36,757 nt of DNA from positions 1-36,757 of the forward strand of contig JAEWHN010000263.1 of NCBI GenBank assembly GCA_023387775.1. Direction: 5' to 3'. The notes beneath the pieces are model-generated. The model saw only the letters and a program-made list of their open reading frames with translations. It did not search any database and was not told where the DNA came from. Made by a program: the position numbers and the translations under genes. The DNA comes from Pseudomonadota bacterium (GTDB lineage Bacteria; Pseudomonadota; Alphaproteobacteria; Rhizobiales; Rhizobiaceae). Of the stretch, positions 23,104-30,765 are shown one piece after another; position 1 is the first letter of the stretch; each line of letters opens with the position of its first letter.

Positions 23104-23437
23104 CCGATATCAGCTCCTCGACGGGCGTAGCCCCGGCTTCGATCTCCACCACCCATATATCGGGGTCGAAGCGCTTTTCCTTCTCCAGGCGCGCATCCAG
23201 CGCTTCGGCATCCTCACCCGCGTGGGTCGAAGTGAAGTGGCGCTCATCCGGTCGCCCTGTGTCATAGCTCGTTTGCGGCGCGGGCGCGTAAAGCTCGACC
23301 TGGCCAAGGCGATCTCGCGCAAGCACGAAAACCGCGCCCGCTTCGGTCGCGCCCCGCTTCACGATCGCCGCAAAGCCACCCGCCGAAAAAACCCTGCGCA
23401 GCAGGGCGGAAACCCACATGTCGGTTGTAAGGCGCAT
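23090..23437 (-). CDS. DUF1491 family protein
   Basis: A 115-aa protein matching DUF1491: LTTDMWVSALLRRVFSAGGF, AAIVKRGATEAGAVFVLA, GQVELYAPAPQT and FDPDIWVVEIE. It is a small cytoplasmic protein, widespread in Alphaproteobacteria and of unknown function. It lies downstream of the peptidoglycan-binding protein gene on the same strand with a 112-bp gap, and its last codons overlap the end of the DUF2336 gene tail to tail. Confidence 0.88.
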   Translation of the reverse strand: MRLTTDMWVSALLRRVFSAGGFAAIVKRGATEAGAVFVLARDRLGQVELYAPAPQTSYDTGRPDERHFTSTHAGEDAEALDARLEKEKRFDPDIWVVEIEAGATPVEELISVTKP

Positions 23438-23549
23438 AGATAGCAGTGCTCTGTTGGGGACGGCCAGTTCATACCAGCAGTGGCCGTCAGCCGCCAGTGC
23501 ATCGCCGCGTTCCTTTGGCCCGGAGGGGGCCGTAGCCGATAACGGCGGC

Positions 23550-24338
23550 TCAGCTTGTCAGGCCGACTTCCTTCATCTTCAGGTAGACGGACTCTTCCGG
23601 CTCGCCGGTTTCCGGCAGTCCGAACAGCGACTGGAACTCCCGGATCGCAGCCTTCGTGCGCGCGCCGGCTATCCCATCCACATCGATGTCCTCGTTGCCG
23701 AACGCCCTCAGGCCGCGCTGGATATTCTCGGTGAGGCGGGTCAGCGCGGAAGGATCGGCGGCCGGTGCTTCCTGGACGGGCTTGGCCTGTGGTGTGGGCT
23801 GCGTCTCCCGCGCGGCAGCGGCGGGAGGAATGACAATTTCGCTTGGCAGCGTTCCCAATTGGCCCAGCAGCTCTTCGTCGACCTGACCAGTAACGGCCAG
23901 CCCCATCTTGCGCTGATAGCTCTCGACCGCCCGGGTCGTCGCCGGTCCGCTCAGACCATCCACAGCCCCCTCGTAGAAGTTCAGGCTTTTGAGGATCCGC
24001 TGTACCTGCTCGATGACCGGATCGCCGGCCGGCCGCGTCGGCACCTCATATGCGCGCTCAATATGTATGGTCGTTTCAGGCTGTTCGCTCGAACTGGCGT
24101 CCGTGCTTGCCGGCCCGCTCAGTTCTCGCGTGGCAAAGAAGGCGCCCTTGTGCGCGTGCGGCTGATACCAGAGGGCATTGGCCGACACATAGAACAGTGA
24201 AACGAGAAAGGCCGTCGAGCCGCCAACCAGCACCGGGTTGCGCGTGATCATGCCTCCGACGAGCGCCAAGCCGCCCTGCATTGGGCTGGCCTCGGGCGCC
24301 GACCGTTTAACCCGCTTTGCGGAGCGAGCCATACTCAT
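23550..24338 (-). CDS. Membrane-anchored protein with two peptidoglycan-binding domains
   Basis: A 262-aa protein: a basic cytoplasmic N-terminus, one membrane helix (about 32-54, PVLVGGSTAFLVSLFYVSAN), then two PG_binding_1 domains in the periplasm. The first is at about 105-150 (VQRILKSLNFYEGAVDGLSG, then TTRAVESYQRKMGL), the second at about 208-255 (IQRGLRAFGNEDIDVDGIAG, then TKAAIREFQSLFGL). A Pro/Ala-rich linker joins them. No enzyme domain is present. Its start overlaps the end of the DivJ-like kinase gene by 32 bp on the same strand, so they are co-expressed. It could tether envelope or division factors to the wall; that is inference. Confidence 0.85.
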   Translation of the reverse strand: MSMARSAKRVKRSAPEASPMQGGLALVGGMITRNPVLVGGSTAFLVSLFYVSANALWYQPHAHKGAFFATRELSGPASTDASSSEQPETTIHIERAYEVPTRPAGDPVIEQVQRILKSLNFYEGAVDGLSGPATTRAVESYQRKMGLAVTGQVDEELLGQLGTLPSEIVIPPAAAARETQPTPQAKPVQEAPAADPSALTRLTENIQRGLRAFGNEDIDVDGIAGARTKAAIREFQSLFGLPETGEPEESVYLKMKEVGLTS

Positions 24339-26130
24339 CCTCCGACTGACTGCCGCCGGTCCGCAGCTTCACCAGCGCGCCCTTGCCCGCGGCCTCCGCC
24401 GTCTTCGAAGAAGGGCCGGCCACCGGTAGGCTTATGTTCACGGTCGTGCCTTCGCCTACCGCGCTCTCGATCGACATGGTGCCTTCGTGAAGGGTAACGA
24501 GCCCCTTCACCAGCGAAAGCCCGAGGCCAGTCCCCTCGAACTGCCGCGTATAATCGTTCTGGACCTGCGTGAAGGGCCTGCCGAGCCGGCAGAGGTCATT
24601 CTCGGCGATGCCTATACCGTCATCGCGCACCCAGAAGTGCAGGCGCGAACCGAGCCGCCGTGCGCCCATCGTCACGTTTCCGCCGCTTGGTGTGAACTTG
24701 ATCGCGTTGGAAACCAGATTGATCAGGATCTGCTGTACGGCGCGCCTGTCGGCGTGAATTTCGCCCGCCTCCGGTGCCACCTGCGTCGTCAGCGAGATCG
24801 TCTTGGATTCAGCCTGCAGGGTCATCATCGATTGGCACATCTCGACCGCATCCGCGAAACGGAAGGTTTCCGGATTGGTGGCGTAGGTGCCGGCCTCGAT
24901 GCGCGAAACGTCGAGAATCGAATTCACGACGGCCAGCAGGTGATGGCCGGAATCGCGAACCAGGCTGACATATTCCTTCTGCCGCTGGTTCTGGAATCCG
25001 CCGAAGGTTTCATGCAACAGCATGTCCGAAAAGCCGATGATGGCATTCAGCGGCGTGCGCAGTTCGTGGCTGACCGCCGCCAGGAAGCGGCCCTTGGCAA
25101 TCTCAAGCGCTTCAGCGGCTTCATTGGCCGTGTCGAGCTCGGCGCGCAGGCGTGCCATCTCTTCATTTACACGGACGAGCGCCGTGAAGCACCTCCTGCC
25201 ATCGCCGCCGCCGATCAACTCGACGGAAAACGGCTGGTAATTGTCGTTCGATCCGTTCGCATCGACCCTCGGCAGCCGGATCCGCAAGTCAACTGTCCGG
25301 TGCGCTGCGCCGCCGCGCAGATCGGCCAGGGCGCACAGATATGCCACGCGGTCGGAAACATGGATGCGTTCGAACAGCCCCGTGCCCAGCAGCAATTCCG
25401 GCTGAACGCGGAAGATGTCCCGAGCCTGTTCGGAAACGTCGACGATGTCGCCGTTGGGCGACATGCGGATGACGACCGCCTGGACGATCTCTTCCAGCCG
25501 CGGCTGTTCCGCGTCAGGCGCCTCGCTCGCCGCCGGCTGGAAAACGCCCGGCAGCCTGACTGCAACGGTGACGACATAGGCAAGCGGCACCAGCCAGTGC
25601 CAGCCGGCCACGGCCGTCGTCTCGATCAGGAGATTAGATCCGACCAGCGCCTGCAAGGGCACCACGGCCAGGGCCGCGCCCACGGCCCACAGCAGCGAGC
25701 GGGGGCTGCGGCTCTGCCACCATGCTTCCAATGGCAGCGCCAGAATCAATGCGGACATCGGCGAAGCCATTCCACCGGCCGCCGCGATGCAGCCCGACAG
25801 CACCACAGTGCCGAGCGCCAGAGCCGCGCCGGCGGCAAAGCGGCTGCTGCCGGTCGCTGCGACCAGCAACAGGATGAACCAGGCCGCTCCGAAAGTCGCA
25901 CAGACGAGCGCCAGCGTGGTCGCCGTACCAGACAAGGCGGGCAGGAAAAGCCCTATGGAGGCGGCCGCCAGGAAGGGCGCCGTGAGCATGATGCCGATCA
26001 AGCGCCGCTGGGCCGCGCGGGCGGCCCCGTCGCGCACCGATGGGTGCACCAGACGGTCGCAGCCCGCGTCAATGGCGCCGAACACCTCGCTGGCTCTGGT
26101 GGTAAAAAAACTCACGCAACGTACTCGCAA
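24307..26130 (-). CDS. divJ: Multi-pass PAS sensor histidine kinase, DivJ-like
   Basis: A 607-aa inner-membrane kinase. Residues about 43-195 hold five or six membrane helices. A PAS-like domain follows (about 213-320, EEIVQAVVIRMSPNGDIVDV), then HisKA with H355 (FLAAVSHELRTPLNAIIGFS) and HATPase with INLVSNAIKFTPSGG, RDDGIGI and GTGLGLSLVKGL. In rhizobia a kinase of this layout, DivJ, phosphorylates the division regulator DivK and is encoded near feuPQ; the name is given on layout and remembered gene order. The first codon is TTG at 26130. GTG at 26115 (MSFFTTRASEVFG) is an alternative, and neither has a clean ribosome site. Confidence 0.75.
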   Translation of the reverse strand: MRVRCVSFFTTRASEVFGAIDAGCDRLVHPSVRDGAARAAQRRLIGIMLTAPFLAAASIGLFLPALSGTATTLALVCATFGAAWFILLLVAATGSSRFAAGAALALGTVVLSGCIAAAGGMASPMSALILALPLEAWWQSRSPRSLLWAVGAALAVVPLQALVGSNLLIETTAVAGWHWLVPLAYVVTVAVRLPGVFQPAASEAPDAEQPRLEEIVQAVVIRMSPNGDIVDVSEQARDIFRVQPELLLGTGLFERIHVSDRVAYLCALADLRGGAAHRTVDLRIRLPRVDANGSNDNYQPFSVELIGGGDGRRCFTALVRVNEEMARLRAELDTANEAAEALEIAKGRFLAAVSHELRTPLNAIIGFSDMLLHETFGGFQNQRQKEYVSLVRDSGHHLLAVVNSILDVSRIEAGTYATNPETFRFADAVEMCQSMMTLQAESKTISLTTQVAPEAGEIHADRRAVQQILINLVSNAIKFTPSGGNVTMGARRLGSRLHFWVRDDGIGIAENDLCRLGRPFTQVQNDYTRQFEGTGLGLSLVKGLVTLHEGTMSIESAVGEGTTVNISLPVAGPSSKTAEAAGKGALVKLRTGGSQSEDEYGSLRKAG

Positions 26131-26576
26131 CTACTCCGCTTCGCGGATGACTTTTGATCGTCTGTGAACCTCGCACCCAGCCTTTAAAGAATGGATAAGG
26201 CGGCCACGATCCGTGCGCTGCCGGCAACGAATATCGGAAGCCGTGGGCCCAAAACGCCAGCCGGTTTCTTTCATGGTAAATGGAAGGTTAGCCGGCGCCG
26301 ACCGATGGAGGTTGAGCAGCCGCCGCTGCCGGACGCGACCCGTCAGCGGCGATCGAAAGCGAAATCAATAGCTTCGATGGTTAGCAGAACCTTACGGACT
26401 TGGCTGAAATAACGGCAGCCACGATTCCGGTCCCGTTTCGTTAAAATTTGAATCGAATTTGTCGATAATGCCCCCTTCTTCCGCAAGCGCTCCTTTGCGT
26501 AGCGAATGCAATTGTGCTCCAACAGACGAGGCCGCGCCGTTCGACATGCGTGGCCCGCATGCAACGAGGCAAGGAC
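26131..26576. other. 446-bp divergent intergenic region without a convincing gene
   Basis: The region between the DivJ-like kinase and the DUF5330 gene is AT-richer than its surroundings. A 73-aa plus-strand frame at 26191-26412 is basic and without family features, so I do not call it. No tRNA-like fold or strong inverted repeat was seen. It probably holds the promoters for both flanking genes. Confidence 0.5.
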
Positions 26577-26891
26577 ATGGGCTTTCTCCTCCGAACCGCT
26601 TTCTGGCTGTCGCTGGTGCTTTTGGCACTGCCGATCGGCTTCAGCGACAAGACCGGCGATGAGCCCAGCGTCGGCGCTTTCCAGGCTTTCCTGGCCGCGC
26701 GCGAAGCCATCGGCGACCTTGGCGGCATTTGCGAGCGCAAGCCGGAAGTATGCGAAACCGGAAAGTCCGCCCTGCACACTGTCGGCATCAGGGCGCGCGA
26801 GGCAGCCCGCATCGCTTTCGAGATGCTCGACAGCCAGTTCGGCGAGCCCGACAAGGCCACCAAGACCGGAAGCATTCCCGAAGAAAACTGA
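26577..26891 (+). CDS. DUF5330 family small exported or membrane protein
   Basis: A 104-aa protein starting MGFLLRTAFWLSLVLLALPI, a clear N-terminal hydrophobic segment (signal peptide or anchor). It continues with VGAFQAFLAAREAIGDLGGI, a pair of cysteines in CERKPEVCETG, and a helical end (AREAARIAFEMLDSQF). This matches the DUF5330 pattern of rhizobia. AAGGAC just upstream supports ATG 26577 over earlier in-frame starts. The two spaced cysteines could form a disulphide in the periplasm. Function is unknown. Confidence 0.8.
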   Translation: MGFLLRTAFWLSLVLLALPIGFSDKTGDEPSVGAFQAFLAAREAIGDLGGICERKPEVCETGKSALHTVGIRAREAARIAFEMLDSQFGEPDKATKTGSIPEEN

Positions 26892-26995
26892 TTCCCTGCC
26901 GCCGGCGGCACGCCGCAGGACGATCTGCCTCTCCCAGTAACTGCGGTGTCTTCTTTTTCCGTGACGCGGCGCGTCCACGCCACTATATCGAGGCT

Positions 26996-27427
26996 ATGAC
27001 GACGACCAGCATCCAGACTATCCGCGACGACTTCGCCTTCCTCGACGATTGGGAGGATCGCTACCGCTACGTCATCGAACTCGGTGAAACGCTTCCACCC
27101 TTTCCGGACCACGCGCGCGACGATGCGCACAGGGTGCAGGGCTGTGTAAGCCAGGTCTGGCTCCTTACCGAGCGCGGCGAAGGTGCCGATCCCATCGTTC
27201 GGTTTCAGGGCGATTCGGACGCCCACATCGTGCGTGGCCTGGTGGCCATCTTGCTCGCCCTCTATTCTGGCCAGCGCGCCAGCGAGATCCTTGCCGTCGA
27301 TGCCGAGGCGGTTCTTCGCTCGCTCGGCCTCGATGAGCACCTTACGCCCCAGCGTGCCAATGGCCTGCGCTCGATGGTCAAACGCATCAAGCGCGAGGCC
27401 GAGGACACGCTGCGGCAGGACGCCTGA
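26996..27427 (+). CDS. sufE: SufE-family cysteine desulfuration protein
   Basis: A 143-aa SufE protein. The start MTTTSIQTIRDDFAFLDDWE and the block YRYVIELGETLPPFPDHARD are family signatures. VQGCVSQVW carries C50, the cysteine that accepts sulfur from the SufS desulfurase. Helical C-terminal motifs (LVAILLALYSGQRASEIL, LGLDEHLTPQRANGLRSMV) follow. It supplies sulfur for Fe-S cluster assembly in the cytoplasm. It lies 104 bp after the DUF5330 gene on the same strand and is convergent with gafZ, 15 bp away. Confidence 0.93.
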   Translation: MTTTSIQTIRDDFAFLDDWEDRYRYVIELGETLPPFPDHARDDAHRVQGCVSQVWLLTERGEGADPIVRFQGDSDAHIVRGLVAILLALYSGQRASEILAVDAEAVLRSLGLDEHLTPQRANGLRSMVKRIKREAEDTLRQDA

Positions 27428-27442
27428 CCGCCGGACAGGCGA

Positions 27443-28243
27443 TCATCCGATGTTCGGGCGGTAGTCTTCACTCCCCCAGTGAACTATCGAACCTCCCGTT
27501 CTGCGTCTGGGCGCCTGCGGCTCGTAGTGACGGCTCAAGACCCCGAGTGCGGTCTTGAGCACGATCTTGGCTGACCGCACAGGCCAGCCCCGTTCCGACT
27601 CCACCAGCTCCAGACCTTTCAAAAAGCAACATATGTCGATGAGCACCCCCGACAGTTCGGGGCCGACGGCATTGACGGCGCGTTCCACGCGCTGGCGGGC
27701 CGCCAGCGCGGCCTCGGTCAGTTCCGCCACCCCGTTTGCATCGGTTCTTCGCCGCGAGGCCACGCTTGCCTCCCAGTTTGCGCCGAGCCGGGGCATGATC
27801 TGCCCGCGCGTAAAGTCTGCGCGCAGACGCTCGCCCGCCGTGAATTCCGCCTGGGAGAGAAAAGGCCTGCCGCATTTCGTCTTTCGTCGCATGAGCTGAC
27901 CAAGCGGCGATTCCGAAAGGTTCACCAGGGCATAATCCGGCGCCCCATCCGCACCGGCGAACTTCACCACATCGAGGTCGATGGCCTCGCCTCCACGCCG
28001 CGTGGCCACCTTCGGTGTTACGCCATGCACTTCCGGCGCCAGCACGACCGTGCGGTCGTGGCGGGCGACGATGCCAGCGCGCTGCAGCCTGTCCAGCGCT
28101 TCCTCGGGCACGCAGATCGTGCCGCGTGTCTCCTCCTCAAGCAGGACCGTGCCTTTGACGGCCGCGTCCCTCACTCCGGCCTTGCCGCCCGACAGAAAAC
28201 GGACGATCCGCCGCTCGGCGTGTTCACTGTGCGACTTCTGCAT
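27443..28243 (-). CDS. gafZ: GafZ-like GTA regulator (DUF6456 protein)
   Basis: A 266-aa protein. The N-terminal part (MQKSHSEHAERRIVRFLSGG, ICVPEEALDRLQRAGIVARH) looks like a winged-helix or HTH module. The C-terminal half is DUF6456: ESPLGQLMRRKTKCGRPFLS, AEFTAGERLRADFTRGQIMP, then RVERAVNAVGPELSGVLIDI and AKIVLKTALGVLSRHY. In Rhodobacter the GTA activator GafA ends in this domain, which contacts RNA polymerase. In Caulobacter it is a separate protein, GafZ, acting with GafY and reported as an antiterminator. ATG 28243 lies 5 bp after the stop of the gafY-like gene, with GGAG upstream. Its use here as regulator of the window's GTA is inference from family and linkage. Confidence 0.8.
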   Translation of the reverse strand: MQKSHSEHAERRIVRFLSGGKAGVRDAAVKGTVLLEEETRGTICVPEEALDRLQRAGIVARHDRTVVLAPEVHGVTPKVATRRGGEAIDLDVVKFAGADGAPDYALVNLSESPLGQLMRRKTKCGRPFLSQAEFTAGERLRADFTRGQIMPRLGANWEASVASRRRTDANGVAELTEAALAARQRVERAVNAVGPELSGVLIDICCFLKGLELVESERGWPVRSAKIVLKTALGVLSRHYEPQAPRRRTGGSIVHWGSEDYRPNIG

Positions 28244-28248
28244 GGCTT

Positions 28249-28662
28249 TTAGCGCTCCAGCCTGTCGCCAAACGCTGCGATAGTCACACGCTCCATCATT
28301 GCCACGACCCTGTCGAACTCCTCCACGTCGCGCATGTCCTCGATCAGATGGCAGGCGTACACAACCGTCGTGCGGTCTCTGCCGAAACTCCGCCCCACAT
28401 CGCTCATGTTCAGGCCCAGGATCACATGGGCTACGTACATGGAAATCTGCCTGACTCGAGAAACTCCCAGTGACGTGCGCCCAGGCCGCCGCAGTTCCTT
28501 GCCCGAAACGTTGAACAGCGCGGCAGCAATGTCCATCAGGCATTCACATGCTTCCAGAGCCTCCTCTTCGCCCCACTGAACCCCACGCCCCACTGTTCGA
28601 TGCGCCTTCGCCCCCACTCTTGCTTTGGTCTGGGCCTTTTCTGTCGTGGCAGCAGTGAACAC
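28249..28662 (-). CDS. gafY: GafY-like DNA-binding GTA activator (DnaA domain IV-like)
   Basis: A 137-aa protein. The C-terminal half matches the DnaA domain IV fold: ISMYVAHVILGLNMSDVGRS followed by FGRDRTTVVYACHLIEDM, corresponding to the DnaA motif with (H/R)xTTVxxAxxxI. This is the DNA-binding half of GafA-type GTA activators, called GafY when separate. The ATPase part of DnaA is absent, so it is not an initiator. It starts with GTG 28662, with GGAGG nine bases upstream. The partner gafZ-like gene follows 5 bp later. The weak start codon could keep levels low, as expected for a tightly controlled switch. Confidence 0.8.
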   Translation of the reverse strand: MFTAATTEKAQTKARVGAKAHRTVGRGVQWGEEEALEACECLMDIAAALFNVSGKELRRPGRTSLGVSRVRQISMYVAHVILGLNMSDVGRSFGRDRTTVVYACHLIEDMRDVEEFDRVVAMMERVTIAAFGDRLER

Positions 28663-28701
28663 AAGCCTATCCCTCCGTTAATAGGAATTGGTTCTTATAT
28701 A
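28663..28701 (-). promoter_or_regulatory. Ribosome site and possible -10 element of the gafYZ-like operon
   Basis: GGAGG precedes the GTG start by nine bases. TATATA on the minus strand at 28696-28701 lies 34 bases upstream of the start and could be a -10 element. The best -35-like sequence (TTGTTC) is 19 bases further, a poor fit. The 210-bp region is shared with the divergent gene at 28873. Confidence 0.3.
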
Positions 28702-28872
28702 CACCAGCCCCCCGCGATGTGAACAAAGGGGAAACAAATACTTCTTGGTAAAAACTTAAGTAGCTGAAAAGATGTCCATTATCCCACTTCCGGTGACCGC
28801 CAGCCGGGATATTCATCCCCGGCCTCCAAACCTCGCGGATAGTTGCTGCAGGACGCAACAGGAGTTTCCCCG

Positions 28873-29286
28873 ATGGTCGATATCCGCACTGAGTTTTCGA
28901 GATTCCAGGCCCGAAAATCATCGGAGACCACATTTGCCGGACAGCTTGCCGCGTTGCAGCTTGTCTGCGGCATCGATCTCTCGTCAGCACTTGCCGCAAG
29001 CCCCGAGGAGAAGGCCAGGCTGCAACATCGTCTCAGGCGCGCGATAGAAAGGGAACGCCTGCGCGGAATGCGGCGCCATTGGAGCTACGACCTGAACCGT
29101 CACATCGCCCTCAAGCAGGCGCTGGACCGCTTGTGCTTGGCGGAATCGAGTGCCCCCTCCATCCCTGAACCCAGCCGGCCACCTTCTGCATTCGAAAGGC
29201 GGAGGCATCGCTCAGAAGTTGCGGCGGCAAAGCCGGTAGGGTCCACGGCAGCCACAATCCCGAAGACCTCCGACGAGCGGGTATAA
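28873..29286 (+). CDS. Helical protein of unknown function between gafY and mucR
   Basis: A 137-aa protein starting at ATG 28873 with AGGAG eight bases upstream. The N-terminal two thirds are predicted helical and basic (FAGQLAALQLVCGIDLSSAL, ARLQHRLRRAIERERLRGMR), followed by HWSYDLNRHIALKQALDRL. The end is a proline- and serine-rich tail that looks disordered. No signal peptide or membrane segment is present. I do not recognise a family with confidence. It is divergent from gafY and convergent with mucR. Being divergent from the GTA activator, it might share or modulate that control region. Confidence 0.7.
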   Translation: MVDIRTEFSRFQARKSSETTFAGQLAALQLVCGIDLSSALAASPEEKARLQHRLRRAIERERLRGMRRHWSYDLNRHIALKQALDRLCLAESSAPSIPEPSRPPSAFERRRHRSEVAAAKPVGSTAATIPKTSDERV

Positions 29287-29298
29287 ACAGGTAATCGA

Positions 29299-29325
29299 AA
29301 TAAAAACGGCGCCCGGAGGCGCCGT
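29299..29325 (-). terminator. Rho-independent terminator of mucR
   Basis: An 8-bp perfect stem (ACGGCGCC at 29306-29313 with GGCGCCGT at 29318-29325) and a 4-base loop are followed on the minus strand by TTTTTATTT. It begins 30 bases after the mucR stop. On the plus strand no U-tract follows, so it mainly ends mucR transcripts. Confidence 0.88.
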
Positions 29326-29354
29326 ATTCTCTGCAAGAAGTATATTTGCTTGCT

Positions 29355-29780
29355 TTACGTGGCTTTGCGCTTGCGCCCCAGACCCATCTTCTTTGCGAGC
29401 TGCGAACGGGCCGCAGCATAGCTCGGCGCAACCATCGGATAGTTCGGATCCAGGCCCCACTTTTCGCGGTACTGATCCGGGGTCATCCCGTAGTGCGTCA
29501 TCAGGTGGCGCTTCAGTGACTTGAATTTCTTTCCGTCTTCCAGGCAAATAATGTAGTCGTCCTGGACAGAACGCTTCGGATTCACTGCCGGCTTTTGCTT
29601 GTCGGCAGGCGGTTGCTCAACCGCCCCCCCAACGCGGCCCAGAGCGGCGTGCACATCGGCGATCAGGTTGGGCAGTTCACCGACCGGCACGGGGTTGTTG
29701 CTGACATAGGCGGCCACAACATCGGCCGTCAATTCAATCAGCATCTCGTAGTTTCTGCTCGGCGTTTCGACAGTATCCAT
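29355..29780 (-). CDS. mucR: Ros/MucR family transcriptional regulator
   Basis: A 141-aa MucR/Ros regulator. The N-terminal half (YEMLIELTADVVAAYVSNNP, LPNLIADVHAAL) is the oligomerisation region. The C-terminal zinc-finger-type DNA-binding domain reads YIICLEDGKKFKSLKRHL then MTHYGMTPDQYREKWGL. The metal ligands would be C79, D82, H92 and H96: the second Cys of Ros is Asp, as in several Mesorhizobium homologues. The conserved DPNYPMVAPSYAAARSQLAK and a basic end follow. MucR proteins bind AT-rich DNA and silence or control exopolysaccharide, motility and cell-cycle genes, and often repress themselves. The upstream in-frame codons back to 29906 do not look coding. Confidence 0.92.
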   Translation of the reverse strand: MDTVETPSRNYEMLIELTADVVAAYVSNNPVPVGELPNLIADVHAALGRVGGAVEQPPADKQKPAVNPKRSVQDDYIICLEDGKKFKSLKRHLMTHYGMTPDQYREKWGLDPNYPMVAPSYAAARSQLAKKMGLGRKRKAT

Positions 29781-29886
29781 ACTCTTCAGGCCCCAAGGTA
29801 AGTTTGAAAGGTGCCCCTTTGTTAATTGGCGGGGCTTGGCGCGATTTAACGAAGGCGAACTCCACCACGATTCGCGTCGCAACACC

Positions 29887-29915
29887 TTAATGAACTTCAC
29901 AACCAATCAAGTCAA
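29887..29915 (-). promoter_or_regulatory. Candidate mucR promoter
   Basis: On the minus strand TTGACT (29910-29915) and CATTAA (29887-29892) are 17 bases apart, about 110 bases before the mucR ATG. The surrounding DNA is AT-rich, as preferred by MucR itself, so self-regulation is plausible. The -10 is weak. Confidence 0.35.
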
Positions 29916-30033
29916 TTAAATATTTCGTCATCAACGGAAATGATTAGCGTTCAGGGCCAATATTTAGATGGCTAGACTTGGCCAAATCCAAGTTCCTGCC
30001 CGCGAGTTCAGAATTTGTGGCAATGATCAGGCC

Positions 30034-30070
30034 GTAAAATGGCAGCAATACATCTTGTATCGCCACCATT
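30034..30070 (-). terminator. Terminator of the Mrp antiporter operon
   Basis: Directly after the mnhG stop the minus-strand transcript can form a 14-bp stem (30057-30070 with 30038-30051, three G-U pairs) around a 5-base loop, followed by a short U-tract at 30036-30039 that overlaps the stem base. On the plus strand the G-U positions become A-C mismatches, so the hairpin works in one direction only, which matches the operon's direction. Confidence 0.72.
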
Positions 30071-30433
30071 TCAACTTTGAGTAGTCTTCACGACAGATTG
30101 AACGCCACGCTCTATGTCGTCTCTCAGCGATTTGCTCCACAGGCGGCACCCCGCTGCGTGTGCCGCCTTGGCAAGGAGATGCGAGGAGATCGGCACCGTC
30201 ATCAGGAAGAACACGACCCCCGCCAGCGCACGCATGGAGATGGCAAGGTCCTGCGATTGGACCGCCAGCGCAATCAGCATCACGCAAGACCCAAGGGTTC
30301 CCGCCTTCGAGGCTGCATGCATGCGCGTGTAGAGGTCCGGCAGCCGCAGCAGCCCTATCGAGGCTACGAGCGCAAACAGTGCACCGATGACGATCAGGAT
30401 ACCGGAGACATATTCGAGCAAGGCAGTGATCAT
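30071..30433 (-). CDS. mnhG: Mrp/Mnh cation/H+ antiporter subunit G
   Basis: A 120-aa membrane protein with three predicted helices (YVSGILIVIGALFALVASIG, GSCVMLIALAVQ, ALAGVVFFLMTVPISSHLLA) and the subunit G signature LLRLPDLYTRMHAASKAGTL. It is the last of the seven-gene antiporter operon. The start at ATG 30433 overlaps the mnhF stop as ATGA; longer in-frame readings run into mnhF. The Mrp complex exchanges monovalent cations for protons across the inner membrane. Confidence 0.93.
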   Translation of the reverse strand: MITALLEYVSGILIVIGALFALVASIGLLRLPDLYTRMHAASKAGTLGSCVMLIALAVQSQDLAISMRALAGVVFFLMTVPISSHLLAKAAHAAGCRLWSKSLRDDIERGVQSVVKTTQS

Positions 30434-30765
30434 CGCTTCGAACCCCGTCTTGCCCTGGTCTTTTTGGAAGTGGTCTTCGTCTTTTCCTGCGGGCGGCTCG
30501 CCACGAAGCGTGCGAATGCAACCGTAGCCAGGAAGCCTACCAGGCCGAGCGCAATGGCAATGTCCACGTGGAAGGAATAGCCGGTCTTGATGCCAAGCAC
30601 GGCAATGAAGCCGATGGCAATCGCCACGAGCATGTCCAGTGCCAGGATACGGTCGGGAAGAGACGGGCCGCGCAGGACGCGCAACACTGTCAGCAGCAGC
30701 GACATGCACAATAGTCCAAGCGCCAGCATCACGCAGAAGGCCAGAAAGCTGTCGGCAGCAATCAC
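30430..30765 (-). CDS. mnhF: Mrp/Mnh cation/H+ antiporter subunit F
   Basis: A 111-aa protein with three membrane helices. The family signature LRVLRGPSLPDRILALDMLV follows the first helix. The end is strongly basic (KTKTTSKKTRARRGSKR), longer and more charged than in most MrpF proteins, and probably cytoplasmic. It overlaps mnhE and mnhG by four bases each. Confidence 0.92.
   Translation of the reverse strand: MIAADSFLAFCVMLALGLLCMSLLLTVLRVLRGPSLPDRILALDMLVAIAIGFIAVLGIKTGYSFHVDIAIALGLVGFLATVAFARFVASRPQEKTKTTSKKTRARRGSKR

Noticed and set aside
26191..26412. A 73-aa plus-strand frame upstream of DUF5330
   Set aside because: It has a very basic composition, no ribosome site and no family features, and lies in a probable promoter region.
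27421..27441. 6-bp inverted repeat between the convergent sufE and gafZ genes as a terminator
   Set aside because: The stem is short, overlaps the sufE stop and lacks a U-tract in either direction.
28249..28662. Calling the DnaA-like protein a DnaA fragment or pseudogene
   Set aside because: The frame is intact, has its own ribosome site and a coupled DUF6456 partner, and lacks any remnant of the DnaA ATPase; this is the GafY layout.
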